DNA of 64,000 nt from Aquabacterium sp029268225. GTDB lineage: Bacteria > Pseudomonadota > Gammaproteobacteria > Burkholderiales > Burkholderiaceae_C. The position numbers and the translations under genes are program-made. This document shows, one piece after another, positions 35,825 to 43,707 of this stretch. The stretch covers positions 1 to 64,000 of the forward strand of contig NZ_JBBEYB010000006.1 of NCBI RefSeq assembly GCF_037482285.1, in the 5' to 3' direction. The notes under the pieces were generated by a model. It did no database searches and was not told where the DNA came from. It saw nothing but the letters and a program-made list of their open reading frames with translations. Positions within the stretch are counted from its first letter, which is position 1. Every line of letters starts with the position of its first letter.

Positions 35825-37012
35825 ATGGAAAGCTTTGATGCCATCGTGATCGGTGCCGGCGTGATCGGCTCCTCGGTCGCCTACCACCTCGCCCGTCTGG
35901 GCGCCAAGAAGGTGCTGGTGCTCGAACGCCTGCAGATCGGTGCGGGCACCAGCACCCAGTCGTCCGGCATCCTGCGCACGCACTACTCGGTGATCGAGAA
36001 CGTCGAGCTGGCGCGCCGCTCCTGGTCGGTGTTCACGAACTTTGCCGAGTACCTGCAAGACGAGGACGCCGCCAGCGGCCTGGTCCGGTGCGGCTACCTG
36101 ATCTGCGCCCCCGACGGCGCCAAGCTGGCCCCGCTGCAGGCCGCCCTCGAAGGGCAACGCGCCAAGGGCATCGACGTGCAGTTCCTGGGCCGCGAAGAGG
36201 CCCGCTCGCTGCTGCCCATCGCCCGCTTCGATGACGCGGCCCTGATCGGCTACGAACCCGAAGCCGGCTTTGCCGACGCCTACCTCGTGGCCACCAGCTT
36301 TGCCCGCACCGCTCGCCGCCTGGGCGTGAAGATCATGGAGGGGGTGAGCGTCGAGCGCCTGCTGGTGGACAACGGCAAGGTCTATGGCGTCGAGACCACC
36401 CAAGGCAGCTTCCGCAGCGACACCGTCATCAGCACCCAGAACATCTGGGCCACCGACATCGAACGCTGGACGGGCATCCCCACCCCGGTCGTGCCCGAAC
36501 GCCACACCGTGCTGGCCCTGGAATGCGAGGACGCGGCCTACACCTTCAAGATGCCCGTGTTCAAGGACCTCGGCTCGCCCGGCATGCTGTACTGTCGCAG
36601 CTATGGCGGCAACCAGATGCTGGTCAGCGAAGGCACGGTGGGCGAGACCCTGGCCACCCCGGACAACGAGCAAGGCGACATCTCGATGGACTATGTGGTC
36701 GACATCGGTACGCAGGTGGCCGAGCGCTTCCCGGCCTACGAGGCCGCCGGCCTGGCCTCGTCGTGGACCGGCGTGTACGACGTGACCCCGGACTGGAACC
36801 CGGTGCTGGGCCGCCTGCCCGGCATCGAGGGCCTGATCGTGGGCTACGGCTTCTCAGGCCACGGCTTCAAGCTCTCGCCGGGCGTGGGCCGGGTCCTCGC
36901 GCAGGAAGCCCTGCGCCTGCCCACCGATGTGCCCCTGACCCCCTATGCCCTGGAGCGCTTCGCCTCCGGCCAGTTGCTCACGGGCAAGTACGGCCTGGGC
37001 GCGGTGTCCTGA
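35825..37012 (+). CDS. FAD-dependent oxidoreductase (DAO / SoxB-MgdA-like)
   Basis: A 395-residue flavoprotein. The Rossmann motif VIGAGVIGSSVAYHLA is at residues 7-22, QSSGILRTHY follows, and the C-terminal GYGFSGHGFKLSPGVGR is typical of sarcosine oxidase beta-type and related N-methyl-amino-acid dehydrogenases. The ATG at 35825 is chosen because it begins the flavin motif at the usual distance. Upstream is a divergent LysR gene; downstream are hutD and, beyond a convergent regulator, glnT-glxBCD. With ETF genes 4 kb away it could be an ETF-linked dehydrogenase for N-alkyl glutamate. That is an inference; the other subunits of heterotetrameric NMG dehydrogenase are missing. Confidence 0.78.
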   Translation: MESFDAIVIGAGVIGSSVAYHLARLGAKKVLVLERLQIGAGTSTQSSGILRTHYSVIENVELARRSWSVFTNFAEYLQDEDAASGLVRCGYLICAPDGAKLAPLQAALEGQRAKGIDVQFLGREEARSLLPIARFDDAALIGYEPEAGFADAYLVATSFARTARRLGVKIMEGVSVERLLVDNGKVYGVETTQGSFRSDTVISTQNIWATDIERWTGIPTPVVPERHTVLALECEDAAYTFKMPVFKDLGSPGMLYCRSYGGNQMLVSEGTVGETLATPDNEQGDISMDYVVDIGTQVAERFPAYEAAGLASSWTGVYDVTPDWNPVLGRLPGIEGLIVGYGFSGHGFKLSPGVGRVLAQEALRLPTDVPLTPYALERFASGQLLTGKYGLGAVS

Positions 37013-37033
37013 ACCGAGACGGGGGGAGCGGCC

Positions 37034-37654
37034 ATGCACGTCACCGCCCTGCCTGCCGGCCTGAGGCGCTTCACCCTGGCCGACCTGCCGCGCGAGCGCT
37101 GGCGCAACGGCGCGGGCTGGACCCGCACCGTGGCCAGCGCCGAAGGCACCGCCCCCCATGCCCCGCCCGACTGGCGCGTGAGCCTGGCCGAGATCAGCCA
37201 GGGGGCGCCTTTCTCTCTCTTTCCCGGTCTGGCGCGCACCGCCGTGCTGGCCAAAGGGGGCCCCGTTCTGCTGAGAGGCTCAGTGCCTGAGCCTGATGGC
37301 CGCACACGACAATGGCCACTGAACATCCCCGGTGACCTGGCCCATTTCGCCGGCGAGATGCCGATGGACAACGCGCCGCCCGAGCACGAGGCCCTGATCT
37401 GGAACGTGATGGCCCGCCGTGGCCACGTGCAGGCCACGGTGCAGGTGCATCAGGGCCTGCCGCTCACGCTGCCCCCCACCGGCCACACCCTGGTCTGGGT
37501 GCTGCACGGCACCTTCCACGTGGCGACACCCCAGGGCCACGACCTCTTCCTGCTCGGTGCCGATGAAGGTCTGCACCACCAGGGCACGCCTGCAGGCCTC
37601 ACCCTGACGCCCGCCTCGCCCGAGGCTCGGCTGGTCTGCACTCAGCTGCGCTGA
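37034..37654 (+). CDS. hutD: HutD-family protein
   Basis: A 206-residue double-cupin-like protein of the HutD family (RWRNGAGWTRTVAS near residues 22-35, ISQGAPFSLFPGLART at about 55-70). HutD is linked to histidine utilisation and may bind formylated or glutamate-type intermediates, but it has no proven enzymatic role. It starts 21 bp after the flavin oxidoreductase, preceded by GGGGGAG, so the two share an operon. Its 3' end faces the XRE-cupin gene with 12 bp between stops. Confidence 0.82.
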   Translation: MHVTALPAGLRRFTLADLPRERWRNGAGWTRTVASAEGTAPHAPPDWRVSLAEISQGAPFSLFPGLARTAVLAKGGPVLLRGSVPEPDGRTRQWPLNIPGDLAHFAGEMPMDNAPPEHEALIWNVMARRGHVQATVQVHQGLPLTLPPTGHTLVWVLHGTFHVATPQGHDLFLLGADEGLHHQGTPAGLTLTPASPEARLVCTQLR

Positions 37655-37666
37655 GCGCGCGCCCGC

Positions 37667-38269
37667 TCAATCCGCCTGACGCGGATAGATGATCACCGAC
37701 AGGAACTTGATCGGGCACTTGAGCAGCTGCTCCGGGCCATGCGGCACCTCGCCCTGGAAGGTCAGGGCATCCCCCGGCTCCAGCACATAGGTCTCCTGCC
37801 CGACGCGGTATTCGATCCGCCCCTGCAACATGTAGATGAACTCGGTGCCCGGGTGCTCGAAGGTCGGGTAGCGCTCGGTGTCATCCTCAATGGTGATCAG
37901 GAAGGGCTCGAACAGCTTGACCGGCCCCTGGTCATACGCCAGCAGGTGGTAGCTGTGCCCGCTCTTGGTGCCACGACGCACCACTTCCATGCCGGCGCCC
38001 TTCTTGATGTGCTGCGCAGCGGCCGATGTCGTGTCGTACTTGCTGAACAGCATCGACATCGACACCCCCAGGGCCCGCGCAATGCGCGCCAAGGTGTCCA
38101 TGCCCGCCGAGGTTTGCCCGTTCTCGATCTTCGACAGCATGCCGCGACTGATCCCGGCCTGTTCGGCCACCTGCGCCAAGGTCAAACCGTGCTTCTGACG
38201 CAACTCGCGGATGGCCGCACCGACCGTCTCCTCCAGCGAGGGCAAGTTCCCGCCCTGATCCCGTTCCAA
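37667..38269 (-). CDS. XRE-family regulator with cupin domain (divergent to glnT)
   Basis: A 200-residue regulator. The helix-turn-helix at residues about 15-70 (LRQKHGLTLAQVAEQAGISR, LSKIENGQTS) is followed by a C-terminal cupin (about 125-195, HPGTEFIYMLQGRIEYRVGQ). Such proteins control neighbouring glutamine-synthetase-like or amine catabolic genes. It is transcribed away from glnT across a 136-bp region. That region contains an inverted repeat GTTTCCT/AGGAAAC (38337-38343/38367-38373), a possible operator for both genes. Confidence 0.9.
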   Translation of the reverse strand: MERDQGGNLPSLEETVGAAIRELRQKHGLTLAQVAEQAGISRGMLSKIENGQTSAGMDTLARIARALGVSMSMLFSKYDTTSAAAQHIKKGAGMEVVRRGTKSGHSYHLLAYDQGPVKLFEPFLITIEDDTERYPTFEHPGTEFIYMLQGRIEYRVGQETYVLEPGDALTFQGEVPHGPEQLLKCPIKFLSVIIYPRQAD

Positions 38270-38336
38270 GCCTGACTCCTCTCACATGCAGCTGGCAGTC
38301 AGTGTATGCGCAGACCTGGCCGATCACCAAAATGGA

Positions 38337-38373
38337 GTTTCCTCGCAGGCACGCTTGTTGCATAACAGGAAAC
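38337..38373. promoter_or_regulatory. Candidate operator between XRE-cupin gene and glnT
   Basis: GTTTCCT at 38337-38343 and AGGAAAC at 38367-38373 form a 7-bp inverted repeat with 23 bp between arms. It lies 20 bp before the glnT ribosome site, in the only divergent promoter region of this cluster. Confidence 0.45.
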
Positions 38374-38405
38374 ACCGCCATCCCCTCACCTGAAGGAGTC
38401 CTGCC

Positions 38406-39806
38406 TTGAACGCCGCGATGCCCTACCCCCTCCCCCTCGACGCCCCACCCGGCGAATTGGTGCCCCCAGTCCGCTTTGACACCGTGCAAGCCGCCCAGCA
38501 ACACCTGCGTGCGCAAGGGGTCACCTATGTGCTGGCCCAGTTCGTGGACATCCACGGCGTGGCCAAGGCCAAGTCCGTGCCGGTATCCCACCTGGAGACC
38601 GTGCTGACCGATGGCGCGGGCTTTGCCGGCTTCGCCATCTGCGGCGTCGGCATCGAGCCGCACGGCCCCGACTTCATGGCCAAGGGCGACCTGGGCACGG
38701 TCTCGCTGGTGCCCTGGCAGCCCGGTCTGGCGCGCATCGTCTGCGAAGGCCATGTCGAGGGCGAGCCCTGGGTCTACGACAGCCGCGTCGTCCTCAAGAA
38801 GCAGGTGGCCCGCCTGGCCGAGCGCGGCCTGACGATGTTCACAGGCCTGGAGCCCGAGTTCTCGCTGCTGCGCCGCACCGAAGACGGCGGCATCGCCCCC
38901 TGCGATCCCAGCGACACCCTGCACAAGCCCTGCTACGACTACAAGGGCCTGTCGCGCACCCGCGCCTACCTGGAGAAGCTGGCCAACGTGATGCGCGCCA
39001 CCGGCATCGACGTCTACCAGATCGACCACGAGGATGCCAACGGCCAGTTCGAGCTGAACTACACCTACACGGACTGCCTGACCTCGTGCGACCACTTCGT
39101 GTTCTTCAAGATGGCCGCCAGCGAGCTGGCCAACGAGCACGGTCTGGTCTGCTCCTTCATGCCCAAGCCCTTTGCCAACCGGCCGGGCAATGGCATGCAC
39201 ATGCACCTGTCCCTGGGCGATGGCCAGCGCAACCTGTTTTGCGACAAGGCCGACCCCAAGGGACTGGAGCTCTCGCCGATGGCCTACCACTTCCTGGGCG
39301 GCCTGCTGGCCCACGCGCCGGCCCTCACGGCCCTGTGCGCCCCGACCATCAACTCCTACAAGCGCCTGGTGGTGGGCCGCTCGCTGACCGGGGCCACCTG
39401 GGCGCCGGCCTACATCAGCTACGGCGACAACAACCGCTCGACCATGGTGCGCGTGCCCAAGGGCCGCCTGGAGTTGCGCCTGCCCGATGGTGCCTGCAAC
39501 CCCTATCTGGCCACCGCCGCCGTGATCGCCGCCGGCCTGGACGGCATCGACCGCCAGCTCGACCCGGGCACCCCACGCAACGTCAACCTCTACGAGTGGA
39601 GCGAGGCGCAGTTGCAGGAAGCCGGCATCGGCCTGCTGCCACAAAACCTCAGCGCCGCGCTCGATGCCCTCGACGCCGACACGCTGATCAAGGACGCGCT
39701 CGGCCCCGTGGCCGACGAGTTCCTCAAGCTCAAGCGCATGGAATGGCTGGAGTACATGCGCCACGTCTCCGACTGGGAGATCAAGCAATACCTGGAATTT
39801 TTCTGA
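38406..39806 (+). CDS. glnT: Glutamine synthetase family protein (GlnT / gamma-glutamylmethylamide synthetase-like)
   Basis: A 466-residue glutamine synthetase-fold enzyme. Visible catalytic parts are FTGLEPEFSLL (metal Glu), IDHEDANGQFELNY, NGMHMHLSLG (ATP/metal His), INSYKRLVVG and GDNNRSTMVR (Arg of the active site). It joins glutamate to ammonia or to an alkylamine using ATP. Next to glxBCD this GlnT type corresponds to gamma-glutamylmethylamide synthetase in methylamine users. The TTG at 38406 has GAAGGAG at seven-base spacing and is preferred over the ATG 12 bp later. First gene of a tight four-gene operon. Confidence 0.85.
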   Translation: MNAAMPYPLPLDAPPGELVPPVRFDTVQAAQQHLRAQGVTYVLAQFVDIHGVAKAKSVPVSHLETVLTDGAGFAGFAICGVGIEPHGPDFMAKGDLGTVSLVPWQPGLARIVCEGHVEGEPWVYDSRVVLKKQVARLAERGLTMFTGLEPEFSLLRRTEDGGIAPCDPSDTLHKPCYDYKGLSRTRAYLEKLANVMRATGIDVYQIDHEDANGQFELNYTYTDCLTSCDHFVFFKMAASELANEHGLVCSFMPKPFANRPGNGMHMHLSLGDGQRNLFCDKADPKGLELSPMAYHFLGGLLAHAPALTALCAPTINSYKRLVVGRSLTGATWAPAYISYGDNNRSTMVRVPKGRLELRLPDGACNPYLATAAVIAAGLDGIDRQLDPGTPRNVNLYEWSEAQLQEAGIGLLPQNLSAALDALDADTLIKDALGPVADEFLKLKRMEWLEYMRHVSDWEIKQYLEFF

Positions 39807-39835
39807 CCAACCGCTGAAAAGGACGCAAACACATC

Positions 39836-40756
39836 ATGTGCGGAATCGTTGGACTGCTACTGAAAAAGCCCTCGCTGCGCCATCAACTCGGTGAGCTGAT
39901 GGTCCCCATGCTCATCGGCATGACGGAGCGAGGCCCGGACTCGGCCGGATTGGCCGTGTTCACCGACCCCCTGCCCTCCGGGCAACGCAAGCTCAGCGTC
40001 TACTCGGGTCTGACCGAAGACGGGGCCAGCTACAACTGGGCGGCCCTGCTCGACGCGCTCAACACCGAGCTCCAGGTGCAGGCCCAGGCCCGCACCCAGG
40101 GCAACCACGCGGTGCTGACCTTCGAAGGCGCGGCCCCATCGGACCTGGACAAGGTCAAGGCCTTCGTCAAGGCCTACGGGCCCAAGCTGCACCTGCTGTC
40201 GGCCGGCCGCAGCATCGAGCTCTACAAAGACATCGGCACCCCCGCCGAGGTCGCCGCGCGCTACCGCTTCAGCGCGCTGCAGGGCAGCCACCTGGTGGGT
40301 CACACCCGCATGGCGACCGAGTCGGCCGTCACGCCGGACCGCGCCCACCCCTTCACCGCCGGGGAGGACTTCTGCCTGGTGCACAACGGCTCGCTCTCCA
40401 ACCCCAACGGCGTGCGCCGCATGCTGGAGCCGCGCGGCATCAAGTTCGAGACCGACAACGACACCGAGGCCGCCTGCCGCTTCCTGGAGTGGCGTCTGCG
40501 CGAGGGCGACACCTTGCACACCGCGCTGCAAAAGGGCTTCGAGGCGCTGGACGGTTTCTACACCTTCCTGATGGGCACCTCGACCGAGCTGGCCCTGATC
40601 CGCGACCCCTTTGCCTGCAAACCGGCCGTGGTGGCCGAAACCGACGACTACGTGGCCATTGCCTCCGAGTTCCGCTCGCTGGCCCACCTGCCCGACATCA
40701 AGCACGCCACCGTCTTTGAACCCGCCCCTGAGGAGATGTACGTATGGAAAGCCTGA
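39836..40756 (+). CDS. glxB: Class II glutamine amidotransferase, GlxB / NMG synthase subunit A-like
   Basis: A 306-residue Ntn-type amidotransferase. Cys2 (MCGIVGLLL) is the nucleophile after Met removal, with TERGPDSAG, GHTRMATES and VHNGSLSNP as active-site loops. It corresponds to the N-terminal domain of glutamate synthase encoded as a separate gene. With GlxC and GlxD it forms a three-part glutamate-synthase-like enzyme. In the N-methylglutamate pathway the equivalent (MgsA) releases the amine from gamma-glutamylmethylamide. It overlaps glxC by 13 bp. Confidence 0.88.
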   Translation: MCGIVGLLLKKPSLRHQLGELMVPMLIGMTERGPDSAGLAVFTDPLPSGQRKLSVYSGLTEDGASYNWAALLDALNTELQVQAQARTQGNHAVLTFEGAAPSDLDKVKAFVKAYGPKLHLLSAGRSIELYKDIGTPAEVAARYRFSALQGSHLVGHTRMATESAVTPDRAHPFTAGEDFCLVHNGSLSNPNGVRRMLEPRGIKFETDNDTEAACRFLEWRLREGDTLHTALQKGFEALDGFYTFLMGTSTELALIRDPFACKPAVVAETDDYVAIASEFRSLAHLPDIKHATVFEPAPEEMYVWKA

Positions 40757-41433
40757 AATTCGATCTGAGCGACGGCGGCGTTCGCCCGCTCAACCAGTAC
40801 CTGCACGGCCCGGCTGCCGAGCTCAACGGCCAGCACATCACCGTGGTCAACCCCGATGGGGCCCACAACATTGCCGTGGGCCTGAACGCGGGCGTGAAGG
40901 TGACGATTGACGGTCACGCGGGCTACTACGCCGCCGGCATGAACAAGCTCGCCGACGTGACCATCCTGGGCAGTGCCAGCACCGGTGTGGCCGAGAACAT
41001 GATGAGCGGCAAGGTGCACGTCAAGGGCTTTGCCTCCAACAGCGCCGGCGCCTCGGCCCATGGCGGCCTGCTCGTCATCGACGGCGATGCGGGCCTGCGC
41101 TGCGGCATCTCGCTCAAGGGCGGCGACATCGTGGTCGGCGGTTCGGTGGGCAGCTTCTCGGGCTTCATGGCCCAGGCCGGTCGCATGGTGATCTGCGGCA
41201 ACGCCGGCGATGCGCTGGGCGACTCGCTGTACGAGGCCGTGATCTACGTAAAAGGCGAGATCAAGAGCCTGGGCGCCGATGCCCAGATCGAACCCCTGGG
41301 CGACGCCGACCTGACCGCGTTGACCGAGCTGCTGGCCGCAGCCGGCCTGGACCACGCCCCACAGGATTTCAAGCGCGTGGCCTCGGCCCGCACGCTGTAT
41401 CACTGGAACGCCGACGCTGACCAAGAGTATTGA
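40744..41433 (+). CDS. glxC: GltB C-terminal-domain protein, GlxC / NMG synthase subunit B-like
   Basis: A 229-residue beta-helical protein equal to the C-terminal GXGXG domain of the glutamate synthase large subunit. Repeated G-containing turns (NAGVKVTIDG, GKVHVKGFASNSAG, GDIVVGGSVGSFSG) build the helix. It is thought to be structural, holding the amidotransferase and synthase parts together. Translation starts inside the end of glxB, so the subunits are made in fixed ratio. Confidence 0.88.
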   Translation: MESLKFDLSDGGVRPLNQYLHGPAAELNGQHITVVNPDGAHNIAVGLNAGVKVTIDGHAGYYAAGMNKLADVTILGSASTGVAENMMSGKVHVKGFASNSAGASAHGGLLVIDGDAGLRCGISLKGGDIVVGGSVGSFSGFMAQAGRMVICGNAGDALGDSLYEAVIYVKGEIKSLGADAQIEPLGDADLTALTELLAAAGLDHAPQDFKRVASARTLYHWNADADQEY

Positions 41434-41445
41434 GGAGCACTGCAC

Positions 41446-42810
41446 ATGACCACCGAACACCCCGTCACCTTCAAGCGTCTGCAACGTGAAGAGTCTGCAG
41501 GCTACGACCGCAGCACGCTGGACTACATTCACCGTGCCTCCAACACCGGTCTCTACGAGATCCGTGGCCTGGGCGCCAAGCGCAAGCTGCCGCACTTCGA
41601 TGACCTGGTCTTCCTGGGGGCCTCGCTGTCGCGCTACCCGCTGGAGGGCTACCGCGAGAAGTGCAGCACGAGGACCGTGCTGGGCACGCGCTTCGCCAAG
41701 AAGCCCATCGTGCTGGACACCCCCATCACCATCGCCGGCATGAGCTTCGGCGCGCTGTCGGCCAACGTCAAGGAGGCGCTGGGCAAGGCTGCCACGGCCA
41801 CCGGCACCTCGACCACCACCGGCGATGGCGGCATGACGCCCGAAGAGCGTCAGTCGTCCAAGACCCTGGTCTACCAGTGCCTGCCCTCGCGCTACGGCTT
41901 CAACCCAGATGACGTGCGCAAGGCCGATGCCATCGAGGTCGTGCTGGGCCAGGGCGCCAAGCCCGGCGGCGGCGGCATGCTGCTGGGTCAGAAAGTGAAC
42001 CCGCGCGTCGCGAAGATGCGCACCCTGCCCGAAGGTGTGGACCAGCGCTCTGCCTGCCGTCACCCCGACTGGACCGGCCCCGATGACCTGGCTATCAAGA
42101 TCCAGGAACTGCGCGAGCTCACCGACTGGGAAAAGCCCATCTACGTGAAGGTGGGTGCCACCCGCGTCTACAACGACGTCAAGCTGGCCGTGCATGCGGG
42201 CGCCGACGTAGTGGTGGTCGACGGCATGCAGGGCGGCACCGCCGCCACGCAGACCTGCTTCATCGAGCACGTGGGCATCCCCACGCTGGCCGCCGTGCGC
42301 CAGGCCGTCGCGGCGCTGGAAGACCTGGACATGAAGGGCACCGTGCAGCTGATCGTCTCGGGCGGCATCCGCACCGGTGCGGACGTGGCCAAGGCCCTGG
42401 CCCTCGGCGCGGACGCGGTGGCCATTGGCCAGGGCGTGCTGATGGCCCTGGGCTGCAACCGTGACACTTACCAGCAGGGAGGCGAGCTGCACAGTGCCGA
42501 GGCCGACTACGCCGCGCTGGGCACTGCCCCCGGCTTCTGCCACCACTGCCACACCGGCAAGTGCCCGGTGGGCGTGACCACGCAGGATGCCGTGCTGGAG
42601 AAGCGCCTGGAGCCCGAGTCGGGCGCCAAGCACCTGAAGAACTACCTCAAGACGCTGAACATGGAGCTGACCACCCTGGCACGCGCCTGCGGCAAGCAGG
42701 ACGTGCACCACCTGGAGCCGGAAGACCTGGTGGCGCTGACGGTGGAGGCCGCTGCCATGGCCCAGGTGCCGCTGGCCGGCACGAGCTGGGTGCCCGGCCT
42801 GTCTGGCTGA
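41446..42810 (+). CDS. glxD: FMN-dependent glutamate synthase-like protein, GlxD / NMG synthase subunit C-like
   Basis: A 454-residue synthase domain. The TIM-barrel FMN site appears in PITIAGMSFGALSANVKEAL and LIVSGGIRTGADVAKALALG. The 3Fe-4S ligands are in GFCHHCHTGKCPVGVTTQD (residues about 364-382). It carries out the reductive step in which the tunnelled amine is added to 2-oxoglutarate (glutamate synthase) or transferred to glutamate (NMG synthase). It follows glxC by 12 bp with GAGGAG before the ATG. A strong terminator 33 bp downstream ends the operon. Confidence 0.9.
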   Translation: MTTEHPVTFKRLQREESAGYDRSTLDYIHRASNTGLYEIRGLGAKRKLPHFDDLVFLGASLSRYPLEGYREKCSTRTVLGTRFAKKPIVLDTPITIAGMSFGALSANVKEALGKAATATGTSTTTGDGGMTPEERQSSKTLVYQCLPSRYGFNPDDVRKADAIEVVLGQGAKPGGGGMLLGQKVNPRVAKMRTLPEGVDQRSACRHPDWTGPDDLAIKIQELRELTDWEKPIYVKVGATRVYNDVKLAVHAGADVVVVDGMQGGTAATQTCFIEHVGIPTLAAVRQAVAALEDLDMKGTVQLIVSGGIRTGADVAKALALGADAVAIGQGVLMALGCNRDTYQQGGELHSAEADYAALGTAPGFCHHCHTGKCPVGVTTQDAVLEKRLEPESGAKHLKNYLKTLNMELTTLARACGKQDVHHLEPEDLVALTVEAAAMAQVPLAGTSWVPGLSG

Positions 42811-42842
42811 AGAACGGACGTCAGCCGGTCTTGACGTGCCTG

Positions 42843-42875
42843 CCCTCGACGACCGTGGTCGTCGAGGGCTTTTCT
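42843..42875 (+). terminator. Terminator of glnT-glxBCD operon
   Basis: A perfect 12-bp stem (CCCTCGACGACC 42843-42854 / GGTCGTCGAGGG 42857-42868) with a two-base gap at the apex, followed by CTTTTCT. Confidence 0.9.
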
Positions 42876-42972
42876 GCGCGTGATACTTGGCGGCCACCAC
42901 GCGATCCGCCGCCCCCGATATCCGCCCAAAAGGCACACGCTGCGAAATCACTCACAGCTTTCCTGGAACCGC

Positions 42973-43002
42973 TTGACACCCTCGGATAGGCTCGCTTAGT
43001 AT
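42973..43002 (+). promoter_or_regulatory. Sigma-70 promoter
   Basis: A perfect -35 TTGACA (42973-42978) and a -10 TAGTAT (42997-43002) separated by 18 bp. Transcription would begin near 43009 and meet a strong terminator only about 80 nt later. Confidence 0.7.
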
Positions 43003-43008
43003 TGAACC

Positions 43009-43090
43009 AATCACTCGTTGCCAATATCGTCAACCAGTGAAACGGCAAAAAAGCCTGTTCGAACTTCGGTTCGCGCAGGCTTTTTTTTTT
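43009..43090 (+). ncRNA. Candidate small RNA or attenuated leader ahead of ABC-transporter gene
   Basis: The stretch between the promoter above and the terminator at 43045-43090 has no ribosome site and no open frame of its own. It ends in a stem with a UUCG-type apex and ten T residues. Either a free RNA of about 80 nt is made, or this is an attenuator leader for the binding-protein gene whose 5' stub starts at 43142. No known RNA family is recognised. Confidence 0.5.
43045..43090 (+). terminator. Strong intrinsic terminator upstream of urtA-like stub
   Basis: AAAAAAGCCTG ... CAGGCTTTTTTTTTT outer stem, with an inner CGAAC/GTTCG stem and a TTCG tetraloop. It is bidirectional in appearance. 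Confidence 0.88.
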
Positions 43091-43141
43091 GCTCATCCGA
43101 ATGGCGACATGTCGCGTTTGGAACATTACAGGAAGACTCTC

Positions 43142-43300
43142 ATGAATTCTCTGTCTCGGCGAAAGATTGTGAAGGCGGCTATTGCAGGCTCAGTGGCGAC
43201 GCCCGCCATGTTCAATTGGGCCAATGCGCAAGGCAATACCGTCAAGGTCGGCATATTGCACTCCTTGTCAGGAGATATGGCATTGGCGGAAGCCTCGGTG
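43142..43300 (+). pseudogene. urtA: Urea-type ABC transporter substrate-binding protein, 5' stub
   Basis: The ATG at 43142 (GGAAGACTC upstream) opens a twin-arginine-like export signal (SRRKIVKAAIAGSVATP) and the mature start GNTVKVGILHSLSGDMA. The last part is the hallmark beginning of UrtA/amide-binding proteins. After about 50 codons the match ends and the sequence belongs, in another frame, to a metallo-beta-lactamase-fold gene. The gene is cut at about 43290-43305, so it marks a recombination joint between the nitrogen block and the right-hand transposon cargo. Confidence 0.75.
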
Positions 43301-43707
43301 AGGGCGGCGCTTCGGTCATGTGGCTCGGGGATCTCGAAACCGAATTCATGGAGAAGATCACCGACCACATCGGCCTGGAGAAGACGACCATCGTATTCGC
43401 GTCCCATCATGGTCGTGATTCCGGAAAGATTCCGGACTCCTGGCTGGAGAAGCTGGATCCCCAACTCATTGTGATCGGTGAAGCGCCGTCGCGACACCTG
43501 AACTACTACACTGGGTACAAGACGATCACGCAGAATCGTGCCGGCGACATCACGATGGAACTGGTGGACAACAAGGTCCACTTCTATGTCTCGAACGAAT
43601 CGTACAAGCGTAGCGATCTGACGAATGATGGGGCGAAGACCTTCCCAAATTACATTGGCAGCATCGAGGTCGAAACTGAGTACACGCTGGAAGGAGTTTC
43701 GGCGTGA
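43301..43707 (+). pseudogene. Metallo-beta-lactamase-fold protein, C-terminal fragment
   Basis: About 135 codons of a family of ComEC-like MBL-fold proteins. ASVMWLGDLETEFMEKI is followed by the metal-ligand motif FASHHGRDSGKIP and by IVIGEAPSRHLNYYTGY near the end. The N-terminal HxHxDH half is missing because the gene is cut at about 43300 and joined to the urtA stub. The frame is open upstream to 43018, but that part has no matching protein sequence. The stop overlaps the start of the membrane-protein gene (ATGA), the coupling of the intact pair. Such pairs occur in mobile defence-type loci. Confidence 0.72.

Noticed and set aside
34655..36673. 672-codon minus-strand frame that includes the LysR gene
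   Set aside because: Only the last half is LysR-like; the upstream half is antisense to the flavin oxidoreductase. The start at 35674 is used.
33834..37654. Histidine utilisation operon suggested by hutG and hutD
   Set aside because: No hutH, hutU, hutI or hutF is present; the neighbours point to glutamate-conjugate metabolism instead.
40648..42951. 767-codon minus-strand open frame
   Set aside because: Antisense to glxC and glxD, with low-complexity His/Gln/Gly composition.
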